Shown: in pieces, positions 1 to 23,489 of the stretch | Position numbering within the stretch: the stretch's first letter is position 1 | Layout: every line of letters starts with the position of its first letter | DNA from: Tubiluchus corallicola | Lineage: Eukaryota; Priapulida; Priapulimorpha; Priapulimorphida; Tubiluchidae | Direction of reading: 5' to 3' | DNA: 23,489 nt | NCBI GenBank assembly: GCA_030141605.1 | Contig: JAQGDQ010001846.1 | Location: 1 to 23,489, forward strand | Made by a program: the position numbers and the translations under genes | The notes under the pieces: generated by a model | The model's database searches: none | The model's input: the letters and a program-made list of their open reading frames with translations, nothing else | Told to the model about the DNA's origin: nothing

Positions 1-119
1 CAACACTTTAATGAAATGAAACAAACTATAGTTGCATCATCTTTATGTCAAAATGTAATTGACACAAGCACAGCTGTGTCTTCAAAACAGCAAAACACTT
101 TACTATGGCTATAACCTGG
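1..119 (+). repeat. Direct repeat, copy 1
   Basis: Matches 601-719 with scattered differences: CAACAC.TTAAT, AAATGAAACAAACTATA, CAAAATGT.ATTGAC, CTGTGTCTTCAAAACAGCAA and CACTTTACT..TGCTATA/GGCTATA. The offset is exactly 600 bp. The repeat may begin before the window. Confidence 0.85.
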
Positions 120-304
120 TTTCGTAATTATGACATTTCATGCACACATTACCAGTGCATTACCATGTTTTTGCCAACAGTTTATATTGTATGCACAGAG
201 CAAAGGAGTTAAAAGAAAGGACAAACCTACTCAAAATTTAGGCTTATTTCAGTATTTGCACAAGTGTTGGAAGGATTTTCTAATAAACATGCAATAAATG
301 TCTG

Positions 305-400
305 GTGTAATTAGTAAAATCACTTAAAGTCGCGATCAATCCATGCTTTGGCACTCCCATTTTGAACACCCATTTTTCCACCAACGACGAAACTAAAATA
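305..400 (+). repeat. Dispersed repeat, third copy
   Basis: Diverged from the palindrome-arm copies at 9052-9148 (inverted) and 20984-21080. Upstream 190-300 shows weaker similarity to 20810-20980. No coding content was seen. Confidence 0.6.
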
Positions 401-600
401 ATGCATTACTACACAGAACATATTTAACAATTTAATCATGTCTACATTAATTTATAGATTTGGACCCATAACCAGGTATACTACACAACAAACTACACAG
501 TCGCCTAGGGTGACATATCTTAATGGACGCCAAACTCCGTAAGTAATTCTTTAGTTTAGTATAAGTAACAACATGCCGTTTGTGTAAATACTTAAATGCA

Positions 601-719
601 CAACACCTTAATTAAATGAAACAAACTATACTTGCATCGTTTTATGCCAAAATGTGATTGACGCTCGCACAACTGTGTCTTCAAAACAGCAACACACTTT
701 ACTTTTGCTATACCTTGGT
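601..719 (+). repeat. Direct repeat, copy 2
   Basis: Second copy of 1-119. The similarity stops at about 719, where GGTAGCAAGG replaces GGTTTCGTAA. Confidence 0.85.
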
Positions 720-2420
720 AGCAAGGTTCAAGGGTGCCAAGATGGCAAAAAAATGAAAACAGATAAAATTTTAATAAGGTATGTTAAAGAACATCAAAGT
801 TTTTCACAGTTCAAAATGTGAGGTAGAGAGCTACAGTAGAATGAGGCACCTTGGCTGATTTGTTTTTATTTTCATTACATACCATCATATCAACTATTTG
901 ATATGTATTAACAAGGTATTGATATTGTTTTTGCATGTCATCACTATTATCGAGGAATGGGGGCAAAAGCCCTCCAAAATGGCCCTTTTCGCCCGTTTTT
1001 TGCAAAACTTGTTTCAAGAGATTGGGAATGGACCAGTGATGGTGCTAATAATGGTTGGATAGCCCGTTCGATGGTGGGTGTAGTAGGTGAGTTTAGAATT
1101 CTCAGGAGACCTATGGTTTCCCGTTCCCGGACTAAACTTCCCATTTTTTCGAGATTTTGATGAAACACAATATAGAAAAAAAGGTTCTTGCTGAGCCTGG
1201 TGGTACTCTTGAAAGGAGATACACAGCTCTTTGGGAAGAGGAGGACGGGGCTACATTATGATATGCCTCTCCTTTAAGGACGCCTCCACCAAGAAGAATG
1301 AGTGGCTAGGAGTTGAATGGAAGTTCCATTTTGGAAGATTCTCGCTTGGAAAACTGTTGACGTGTTGTGTTGTACTCCGTCTATGATTTTGTTTCAATAA
1401 AAACTGCTGGTTGTTATTGCTCTAACGAGTAAAGTGGCATTTACGTAACATAATAACATAGTAACGGATGCAGAATAGATAAAATCGGTTTATATTCTTT
1501 TAATGCACCTATTTGTCAGACCTCCATGATGGCGTTATTTTCTTTCGGCAGTTATTATATATGGTTCCGATTGATTTTTTTATATACAGCTATTCCGCAG
1601 CAATGCATTTCTGATGCCAGGTAAACGTCACTTTAATTAGTTAATTGGAAAGACTATGTAAAATGTTCGTGCATTAATGATTATCAGTGGATAGGCCTAA
1701 GAACATTTGTAGTTTGACACAGTTTCAACTACGTGCAAAATGTATTTGCAGGGCTTCGCTAGACGTTTGATTAGTCGTTGACTCTGAGATACAATTTAAA
1801 ACGAAACAGCAAAGCTTCAAGTTTTTGAACAACCAAAACCTGTTCCAGTCAAGGCAGTTTTTTTCACACATACAGGTGCTGCTATCTACTGTTTGAGAGC
1901 TTAACATATCTTAGCTATTAAGTTGTACTTAATATTTGTTTAGCTTGACCAAGTCATTCCAAGAATTAGTGACCAATGATGCCATAAATGACTAACTTTT
2001 TGTTCTTAGTAGGCATCATTCAGTACGTCCTAGCTCAACGACAATGTTAAGCGTAACGTTGTTAAACGAAGCAAAGACTTCCATTGAAAGTAATGCAATA
2101 TGTTCCAGAGGCAAGGATCAATGCTGGTTGCATCATATAGCTGAAACATTTTATGTGTTTATTTCAAGTTTCTACTGATCAATTTTTTTCTGCTTGCACC
2201 TATATATCTTACTTACCATTGCCTAGCTATAGGGGTTTCTCTTTTGTTAACGTTTTAGCCTAGTCAGCAGTTAAACAATAAACACTGCAGAGTCTGTGAA
2301 AATCATGTTTAAGGTTGTAATTGAACAGTTTGTAGAAAAAGAGTAAAGCACAATACTACATATTTGCACAAAACTGAAAAGTGTTTATTAGAGTACATAC
2401 ACATACATATGTAGAATGAC
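720..2420. other. No gene recognised
   Basis: Mostly AT-rich. At 950-1165 a less AT-rich stretch is open on both strands (about 70 codons each) but shows no family motif and no coding support. An AATAAA lies near 1396 without an associated gene. I see no exon that supplies the missing protease start. Confidence 0.4.
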
Positions 2421-2531
2421 TGCTGCACTGAACACTGAGAACAAGAGTGTCCTGCACTGAACACTGAGAATTAGACAGTAACACGACTAGCATGACTTCT
2501 GCACTGCACTGAGAGTTAGACAGTGACTAGA
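2421..2531. repeat. Short imperfect tandem repeat
   Basis: GCACTGAACACTGAGA-type motifs at 2425 and 2454, and a GCACTGCACTGAGA variant at 2501, with TTAGACAGT following the last two. Confidence 0.6.
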
Positions 2532-2952
2532 AGTAGAATCCAGTCAGTATATATAGGTAAAGGTAATTATGCAAACTTGGCTTCACAAAAACCATTACTG
2601 TAAAATAGGGAGAGATCCAGTGAGTATGCATATTCACTGGACCGTACAATTATACTAGGGGTGAGTTTAGCTAGTAAAATGTAAAGGGATTAGTTAATAG
2701 ATGGCAGCACCTAAAAATATACGTAATGTTGTGCACTGGAGTTTGTTTTATATATAATGTCACATTATCTGCATTACAAATGATTTCGGTTGTGAAAAGT
2801 GTTTGTGGTGATTGGCAAAGGGGGTCCCGGGTCCCCAATTTGCTGGGCGTAGGTTCTTAGGGCACCAACACGCCTTAATCCGGTACTGGATGGGGCCATG
2901 GAAGAAGGTGATGGCCGTTAATGATGTGGCGCTAAAAGTATTTTTTGTTTAG
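2532..2952. other. No feature recognised upstream of exon 1
   Basis: Intron-like sequence with a G/C-rich patch (GGGGGTCCCGGGTCCCC, about 2820-2836). The T-rich acceptor of exon 1 ends it. Confidence 0.4.
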
Positions 2953-15897
<12,945 letters not shown>

Positions 15898-16257
15898 GTA
15901 AGTTAGTCAGTTTTCACACAGTACTGTCAAATATCATGACTAACACGTGGCCAGATGGAACATAGGTCATTTTGCAAAAAAACTATGTAAAAAATGCTTG
16001 GGTTAACTTGCTTTTTCAAACGTTTAGTTAGTGAAATAATTTCTAATATTACTTTTAATTTTGATGAAAAGAATACTAGTAGAAACTTAATTGAAAACAC
16101 TTTTTTCGATGCCCACAGCTCACAGTCAACAGCTCTACAAATTCCTGCAGACTAATTACACAAGATAGTTTGCTGAATTCTATTTAGTGAATTTTGTGCA
16201 AAATCAACTGAGCTTTTATATTTTTGTGTAAAATGTAAATTACGTTCGTTTTTCGTA
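15898..16257. other. Intron 7 or downstream DNA: nothing recognised
   Basis: AT-rich. I searched both strands by eye for NHA-type and NSWG-type cysteine protease motifs and saw none. Confidence 0.5.
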
Positions 16258-16918
16258 TTAACTCTTTCCGGACCGTAAGAGTTTGCAGGTTTCTACTCCT
16301 CACATAATCAATTTTTATTCAAAATTATTATGAAACGCGTTGTTTACCTTAGACAAATTAAAAATTGATTATTGATGAATAAATTTAAAAAAGCTTACAG
16401 CAACTGCAGTGTTTGCACTGTAACAATGTACAGTATCACTTGTGTGAAATCAGCTAATGCAGAAAATTTCGACTATCCAGACACAACAGTCCGATACACT
16501 TTGGCCTCAAATCTACTTTATTTTCAAATAGGAATTGCCGTTAAAACATGAAAAGACCTTAGTTTGTCCTTGGCTGGTCGGTTGGTTTTTCCTGGAATTC
16601 AGTTCAGCAGACAGTTCTCTTGGGCTGTTGTAAGCAGGCCATCAATGAAATGATGTGTACGATCACGCAAGTGTACACCAGACTAAGCTACTCGATAGGC
16701 TAGGTTGTAGTGCCTGAAAGGGCGTGTTTTCTAAATTTTATCCAATTATATCACTTATAAATATTCAAACAAACAGCATGATTGGATAACCGAGATTCTC
16801 ATGAATAGAACAGTACCTAATTTATAATCATTTAGCCATGTCTGTGTTCATACAGTAGCAGAAAGGTCATGGGTCTTATAAGATCTACTTTGAATGGTGT
16901 GGTAACTGAAGGAGTTAA
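16258..16918. mobile_element. Possible piggyBac-like MITE with TTAA ends
   Basis: The left end TTAACTCTTTCCGGACCG and the reverse complement of the right end, TTAACTCCTTCAGTTACC, share TTAACTC-TTC and could be short terminal inverted repeats flanked by TTAA, the piggyBac target. The similarity is short and no transposase is present, so this is tentative. It ends 28 bp before the right arm begins. Confidence 0.35.
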
Positions 16919-17931
16919 AGTGTTAAAGTCAGGTTGAAAGTATTTCACCCTCAGAGAAGGTGGGAGAGTCGATGTATCAAAGCAAATGTTTTATCTAAAG
17001 TTTGTTCTCGAAAAGTATTTTATTAGTCTTTGATGTCCATTGCCGTGTAACTGTATATAATAGTAAATGAAAGTAATAAGCAAATGAGATAAAACATCAT
17101 GCTGTACTTATATTATCACTTCATATATAACGACATAACATCACAACATAATAACTTCACAACATGACCTGTAAATGAAACAAAATAGTGTTAGTCAATG
17201 TCACTAAATTAACAAATCAATGCATCCTCATGGGATGCTTTACTCCGGACAAACTTAGTGTACTTATTACATGAGGAAAACCGGCTCCTATGTGAGGGGA
17301 AAAACTAACTTCCCTTTAATAACAATTAGTAGATATTAAGTTAAGAGATAGCTTTCCTCTAAACGTCGGGAAACAGCTGCTCCGTCAACTTTCATGGTCG
17401 TCAGGTCTTTCCCAACAGGTTTCATGCCTTGGATTTTATACCAGCCTATTCATTAAACAATTAAACGGTTAATGACGCGATAAGACATGTTTCCTACATA
17501 CATACTTGCACAAATAAAACTACAGCAGCAATTATGAACCCTTTCTTTAAGTACGTCGTGCAGTTATTTATACAAAGCAAATAGTAATAAATGTCTTTCC
17601 AAGTGTGCGCGGGTGGGTTTCGTGCGTGCGTACGTGCGCAAGATAAATTTGTGGAAGGTATGCATTCACATGTCCGTGCATACGTTCGTTTGGATGGTTA
17701 GTTTGGTATACTCTGCAGGAAGGTGGAGAAATTGTTAAAGCAAAAAACGACGATTTTTCGCATCCAACCCCATTTTGAAGTACGGCAAAAGAACACATTT
17801 TAACACGTATAATATTGCGAAAGCATTTCAGATGATTGAATAATAGGCTAAGAACTTAAATAACGGCAAGCGAGCCCAACTACTGATGACATCACAAACT
17901 AACATAATTATCAGCAGCAAAAATATTCCAT

Positions 17932-18014
17932 ATTATATACATATTTGTATACATATTATATATATATATATATATATTATATACATTATATATACATATA
18001 CATTATATATATAG
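17932..18014. repeat. (TA)n-rich tract, right-arm copy
   Basis: Mirror of the left-arm tract at 12033-12115. Confidence 0.85.
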
Positions 18015-18091
18015 TTTTGGTTTAAAATATTTAGTTTTCTTGCATAAAAGTTTTAAACAGATATAGGATCTGTGAAATCGTAGTATTCCAC

Positions 18092-18766
18092 TGTAGAGAG
18101 GTTCTCACTGGCACACACTCGTAGAGGGCTCTCACTGGCCCATGCTTGTAGAGGGGCTCTCACTGGCCCATGCTTGTAGAGCGGCTCTCACTGGCCCTTG
18201 CTCGCAGAGGGCTCTCACTGGCCCATGCTCGTAGAGGGCTCTCACTGGCCCATGCTCGTAGAGGGCTCTCACTGGCCCATGCTCGTAGAGGGCTCTCACT
18301 GGCCCATGCTCGTAGAGGGCTCTCACTGGCCCATACTCGTAGAGGGCTCTCACTGGCCCTTGCTCGTAGAGGGCTCTCACTGGCCCATGCTCGTAGAGGG
18401 CTCTCACTGGCCCATGCTCGTAGAGGGCTCTCACTGGCCCATGCTCGTAGAGGGCTCTCACTGGCCCTTGCTCGTAGAGGGCTCTCACTGGCCCATGCTC
18501 GTAGAGGGCTCTCACTGGCCCACGCTCGTAGAGGGCTCTCACTGGCCAATGCTCGTAGAGGGCTCTCACTGGCCCATGCTCGTAGAGGGCTCTCACTGGC
18601 CCACGCTCGTAGAGGGCTCTCACTGGCCAATGCTCGTAGAGGGCTCTCACTGGCCCATGCTCGTAGAGGGCTCTCACTGGCCCATGCTCGTAAAGAGGCT
18701 CTCACTGGCCCATGCTCGTAGAGGGGCTCTCACTGGCCCATACTCGTAGAGGGCTCTCACTGGCAC
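18092..18766. repeat. 27-bp minisatellite, right-arm copy
   Basis: Reverse complement of the left-arm array, with the same number of units and the same variant order. The four encoded open frames are the same length in both arms. Confidence 0.95.
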
Positions 18767-18885
18767 ATGCTTGTCATAATAATGGTTATCGAGTTTATAT
18801 GCCAAAAATCCTCAAAGCTGCTTGGGCTTTTGACTGTTTGCTTATGGCTGATTTTGGCTGATTATCATACAAGCTGGTTTTATGG

Positions 18886-19143
18886 CTAAAATTTAGTTTT
18901 GTTCATGTTCACAATAATTTCAAGTTTGATCGTAAAATCATTACAAACATTGATAAACTGCTGAAGTCCCAAAGTGGTGGGAACCAATGAACATACATCA
19001 TCTGCATAGGACTGGTTATTGCAATGAAAGCCTTCTACAGTGCATCCTATTTTAGAAGTAGGTAAATTTACACTCAGTCCATAAAAATAACTGTTAAAAA
19101 GTTTTGGGGAAAGAATACCTCCTTGCCTGAGCCCATTTCAAAC
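18886..19143 (-). pseudogene. Reverse transcriptase relic, right-arm copy
   Basis: Minus-strand copy of the fragment with RQGGILSP and YADD motifs in the left arm. It carries the same in-frame stop before NGLRQGG. Confidence 0.8.
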
Positions 19144-19393
19144 CGTAAAGAACGTTGAGATAAGTCCACCCCGCCTTACAGCCATACACTATTTTATGTA
19201 CCTATAATATAACGTTACAGTAACTGAATAAATTCAATTCGTGGCAGAGCGTGTCTATATGGGAGGAAAATTTGAAAGAAAATGAAACCCCAAATGTGTT
19301 TAGTGGCTTTTGAAACACCCTGTATATTGAATCAATGTAATCTTCTTGCTTGGGACAGACACAAAACTAGAATAAAATGAAAACGTTTCTTAC

Positions 19394-19573
19394 GATATAT
19401 TGGTATTGAGATTGAACTGCCTGCTTGTTAACATAGAACATCCACCAGAATACATTGTAAGGTAATCCACCTTCACATCCATTAGTATACACGCTGCAAT
19501 CCACTACATGCTGTGTGCTGACATGTTCTGGTTTTCCACTTTTTAAACACGACATTGTTTCAAGCGCTTCCAT
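19394..19573 (-). CDS. Inverted protease copy, exon 5'
   Basis: Minus-strand, 60 codons, identical in translation to the left exon with VVDCS and GCEGGLPYN, and with the same splice signals (acceptor at 19574-19575, donor at 19392-19393). Copies of exons 6 and 7 are absent downstream on this strand: the collinear position of exon 6 (about 16673-16767) lies beyond the arm break and holds unrelated sequence. The copy is therefore 3' truncated unless it splices to something new. Confidence 0.82.
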
Positions 19574-19671
19574 CTGTGCGTAGAAGGAAAACGGATAATT
19601 AAATTTGACCTTAAGTTTATCATTTCAAATTCTGCTGTAGTTAAAAGGATACTTAGTTTCTGGTTATTCAC

Positions 19672-20164
<493 letters not shown>

Positions 20165-20365
20165 AAGAGATTGAGGTTGAAAGAGGACAATTTATGTATA
20201 CTTGGTTAGTTTTGGTATCTCTGCACCGATGTAGATATTACATAATATTACTGCATTAGTTATGCTTTACGGAATGTTGTTATTATTCACAATGTTGCAC
20301 TATACTGTATCACAAAGATGCACAATATTATTGAAGAAATACCAGAAAAAGGTTGCAATACTCAC

Positions 20366-20398
20366 AGAGGCAAAGGCATAGCAGCTACCGCAATTTCC
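20366..20398 (-). CDS. Inverted protease copy, exon 4' (catalytic Cys microexon)
   Basis: Minus-strand 33-nt exon encoding GNCGSCYAFAS, identical to the left copy including splice borders. The Tyr after the active-site Cys is present here too. Confidence 0.85.
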
Positions 20399-20983
20399 CT
20401 GTAGAAATAAAACGAGTAATCGTAATAATTTTTTCTGCATTCACACTAAGAATGTTCATTTTAGAATGTTCACTTCAACAATAGCAGAATAATCTTTAAT
20501 ATAGCCTTTAGAGGAGATATAAAAAAAAACCGAGATATCACATCAGCATAAAACTGCAAAAGCCTAAAATTCAACAAATTGTAAGAGCGACAAACGCCCT
20601 TAAGTGTTTATACAGACGGACGGGGAACATATTTCTTCCATGCTGGTTGGAGGTGGGGGTGGGGGCAGATCTCGAGCGGTTTAAAAAGCAAGATGACCAA
20701 TCCATGCTACAGATAACCAAAATAATAAAAAAATATTAGAATATGGCGCCAGATTCTGCGCCTCCGATATTTATTTTACTTTTCTACATTTTCGCTTTTG
20801 GTTTTTACTGATTAAAGGAAAGGGCCAGCTAGAAAATGCGTAATTATACAGGCATTATGAACAAAGTAATGAACAAACAGCAGAAACATTTAAGGGAAAC
20901 TTCAAACCTTCTAGGAGGATAGCCTTATTTCAATGTTAACGAAAACGGTTAGAACGATTTACTAATACTGCAATAAGCGCCTC

Positions 20984-21080
20984 GTGTAATTAGTAAATTC
21001 ACTTTGAAGTCGCGATCACTTCCTGCTTGGGCGCCCCATTTTCAATTCCATTGTTCCACCAATGACGTCACTAAAACGAA
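20984..21080 (+). repeat. Dispersed repeat, right-arm copy
   Basis: Matches 305-400 in the same orientation: GTGTAATTAGTAAA, GTCGCGATCA, CCCATTTT, TTCCACCAA, CTAAAA. It is the inverted partner of 9052-9148. Confidence 0.65.
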
Positions 21081-21534
21081 CACACTGAATGACAAACTTC
21101 GTCCGTTTATGGTCACGAGTTCCGACTGACTTTTATACCTTGCAAAGTCTACTCGCAGCGTTGGGTTAAGATTTGGGCTTTATGGGATGCAGCCTAGGGA
21201 CCTCTACCAGCTGAGGGCTTCCAGAGATTAATTGAAATTGATTTACTATGAAAGTTTACTACAGAATGAGAGTAGAAGTTTGCTGAATTATCTTTTTAAA
21301 AGGACTCAATTCATTAATATACTGTATAACACACTGGAATTGTTTCTAGTCCATTATTCCAAGTCACTGGTCCCGCCACGGCAGTATCTTTTTATTGTAA
21401 CTTTTGTAAGTATTATATTTAATATGTAAAAACGTAATTAAAACTTTGTAATTAATTTTGTAAATATCAGAGCATCTCTTCTCTTTTTGTTGTGTTAGAC
21501 TTGCACCCATCTATGTTGGCCTAATGTTGGCATT

Positions 21535-21720
21535 TTGGAGAATCCAACATTCACGCTTTTGCTAATTGTCACTGGGGGCCAACAACAAAAAAAACAAAAC
21601 CAACACACCCAACACGGGCCTAATGTTGGCATTACGTTGTAGAAGTTGAATAAACTGATTTGGAGAATCCAACATTCATGGTTTTGATAATTGTCACTGG
21701 GGGCCGGGGGCCCACAGTAC
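21535..21720. repeat. 85-bp tandem repeat, right-arm copy with odd insertion
   Basis: About two units in reverse complement, joined through an AC-rich stretch (21573-21607, starting AACAACAAAAAAAACAAAAC) that has no match in the left arm. One unit is missing relative to the left. Confidence 0.8.
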
Positions 21721-22388
21721 CAGTAGCCCCGGGGGCTGCAAAATCAAAATCCGACCCTCTCTATTCAATGCCACTTGGTGCCCTATAAAAGCCTACCTAC
21801 ATCTTGTGATATAAGTAACTCAAGCTTGAATGGTTAGTTTTAAACTGAATTTTATCTTAATCTCCTATTCAAGGTGACTGAGTACTTACAAAAATCTGTA
21901 GAATATGCGTAAAGTGAATTTGCCCGATATAGTTTTGAGTCTAAGTGAACTGTGACCTAGTTGCTGTAGGTATAATGTGATGTGTACCACAGCAACGCGT
22001 CTTAACTACAACCGTCATATAACATGTGTGTAAATTAAAGCCGTCTGCTGCATAAGTTCAGCAACTTCAGTTGTTTACATGGATTTTACTTAATTATGCA
22101 TTAGTCTGTGGGTAGAGTGATTTACTAGGAGGATCTTGCTTGGGAACAATAAAAAATAAACTACGTAAGGATCTAGCTATCACTTAAAACTATTACTATT
22201 ACAATAGTATGAGCTGCGAGGCGTTGTCAACTGTACACAAATACATTGTCTAGTAGACTTAACTTTGACCTTTTCACGATCATCATCAATCGCTGGAACT
22301 GTAAAAAGGCTTGTTCCGAGAAAAATTTCAAGTCAGCGTGGTGAAACAGATTTTGAAGCTACGAAAAATAATACTTAAAAGAACTTAC
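21721..22388. other. Intron 3' of the inverted copy: no feature recognised
   Basis: Collinear with 7716-8384 but diverged by several percent, for example in the segments opposite 7762-7770 and 7960-8000. No coding signal. Confidence 0.5.
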
Positions 22389-22640
22389 CTGATCATAAAC
22401 TGGTGACATACAACCACGTATATCCCAATAATAGCAATAAGGGGAAATCCCGCCTTCCTTGACGCAAGGACTAAGACCAGGAGGAGATCTTTTTCTTCGT
22501 CTTTTGCTGGTGAAAGAGTAATTGTAAGTATCATTATGGAGAACGGGCATTCTGAAAAAGGACTTATCTGGAATGAAATTTCCAAAAGTTTCTTTTGGCT
22601 TTTTTAGACCAAGTCTTGTCCTTGCAAATTCAGCCCGATC
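22389..22640 (-). CDS. Inverted protease copy, exon 3' (diverged but open)
   Basis: Minus-strand, 84 open codons with intact acceptor (TTTAG) and donor (GTAAGT). Compared with the left exon it has a 9-nt in-frame deletion (EEFDRSFF becomes DKSFF) and many replacements: LKKPKETFGNFIP, FFRMPVLH, SFTSKRRRKR, EGGISPY and WDIRGC. DRAEFARTRLG, RSPPGLSPCV and SPVYDQ are unchanged. An open frame despite an indel and many changes suggests an old paralogue that was once, or still is, under selection. Confidence 0.85.
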
Positions 22641-22814
22641 CTAAAGAAAAAGTGGGTATTATATTCATTTATCAAATATAAATAATTCGGTGTATTGCTG
22701 TCTCTATTTAGTTTCGAAATGAAAAATGAAAAAATAGAATAAGGTCATTTACTCCCAGCAAATATTCTAGTTCGTCAAACAGGAGTGAAGAAACTGATAA
22801 CAAAACGTGAGTAA

Positions 22815-23489
22815 CTGGTGAGCAGTGACTTGTGAGTGTATAGTGTCTGGTGAGCAGTGACTTGTGAGTATATAGTGTCTGGTGAGCAGTGGCTTGTGAG
22901 TATAAAGTGTCTGGTGAGCAGTGACTTGTGAGTATATAGTGTCTGGTGAGCAGTGACTTGTGAGTATATAGTATCTGGTGAGCAGTGACTTGTGAATATA
23001 TAGTATCTGGTGGGCAGTGACTTGTGAGAAAACACAACGGTGAGCAGTGACTTGTGAGTATATAGTGTCTGGTGAGCAGTGACTTGTGAGTATATAGTGT
23101 CTGGTGAGCAGTGACTTGTGAGTATATAGTGTCTGGTGAGCAGTGACTTGTGGGGGTGAGCAGTGACTTGTGAGTATATAGTGTCTGGTGAGCAGTGACT
23201 TGTGAGTATATAGTGTCTGGTGAGCAGTGACTTGTGAGTATATAGTGTCTGGTGAGCAGTGACTTGTGAGAAAACGGTGAGCAGTGACTTGTGAGTATAT
23301 AGTGTCTGGTGAGCAGTGACTTGTGAATATATAGTATCTGGTGAGCAGTGACTTGTGAGTATATAGTGTCTGGTGAGCAGTGACTTGTGAAAAAGGCGGT
23401 GAGCAGTAACTTGTGAATATATAGTGTCTGGTGAACAGTGACTTGTGAAAATATAGTGTCTGGTGAACAGCGACTTGTGAGTATATAGT
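22815..23489. repeat. 32-bp minisatellite, right-arm copy, cut by the window edge
   Basis: The reverse complement unit GTGAGCAGTGACTTGTGAGT plus ATATAGTGTCTG repeats about 21 times. Four junctions have odd sequences replacing part of a unit (near 23028-23040, 23151-23156, 23270-23276 and 23390-23398; GAGAAAACACAACGG, GGGGGTGAGC, GAGAAAACGG, GAAAAAGGCGG). These are not seen in the left array. Confidence 0.92.

Noticed and set aside
957-1168. Overlapping frames of about 70 codons on both strands
   Set aside because: No known motif and no splice context; could be an old repeat.

Overview
The window is AT-rich, repeat-laden animal genomic DNA. Spliced exons with GT-AG borders and phase-matched joins, relics of LINE, SINE, Harbinger-like and P-element-like transposons, long microsatellites and minisatellites, and a 5S rRNA-derived SINE all indicate a metazoan. 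The 5S part resembles the general invertebrate form rather than the vertebrate one. I cannot name the taxon.

One gene is recognisable on the + strand: a papain-family (C1A) cysteine protease in at least seven exons (2953-3098, 5312-5451, 7455-7715, 9734-9766, 10474-10653, 13280-13374, 15800-15897). All junction phases agree, giving 317 uninterrupted codons. They cover an I29-like propeptide, the catalytic-Cys segment (a 33-nt microexon, GNCGSCYAFAS, with Tyr in place of the usual Trp), the GCxGG segment and the GPVxVxI strand. The start codon and signal peptide exon, and the exons for the catalytic His and Asn, are not in the window.

The dominant structure is a very large inverted repeat. 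About 5.8 kb of non-repetitive left arm (7281-13100), plus a 32-bp minisatellite to its left, is repeated in reverse complement at 16947-22814, again followed by the 32-bp minisatellite, which runs to the window edge. The spacer is about 3.85 kb (13101-16946). The right arm carries minus-strand copies of protease exons 3, 4 and 5 but no copies of exons 6 and 7, which lie only in the spacer. The two gene copies therefore point tail to tail. The arms look identical in every stretch compared near the axis, including a 25-unit minisatellite. Distally they differ by several percent, and the exon 3 copy has a 9-nt in-frame deletion and many amino-acid changes while staying open.

Layout: 1-719, a 600-bp direct repeat and a dispersed repeat; 720-2952, no recognised gene; 2953-5451, exons 1-2 separated by a LINE relic with a nested RTE-like insertion; 5452-7454, intron 2 with a 32-bp minisatellite; 7455-10653, exons 3-5; 10654-13279, intron 5 with a reverse transcriptase relic, a 27-bp minisatellite and an AT tract; 13280-16946, exons 6-7 plus a 5S-headed SINE, a Harbinger-like MITE, a P-element-like relic and a possible piggyBac-like MITE; 16947-23489, the inverted right arm. 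The long open frames over the minisatellites and the CT tract come from stop-free repeat units and are not annotated as genes.
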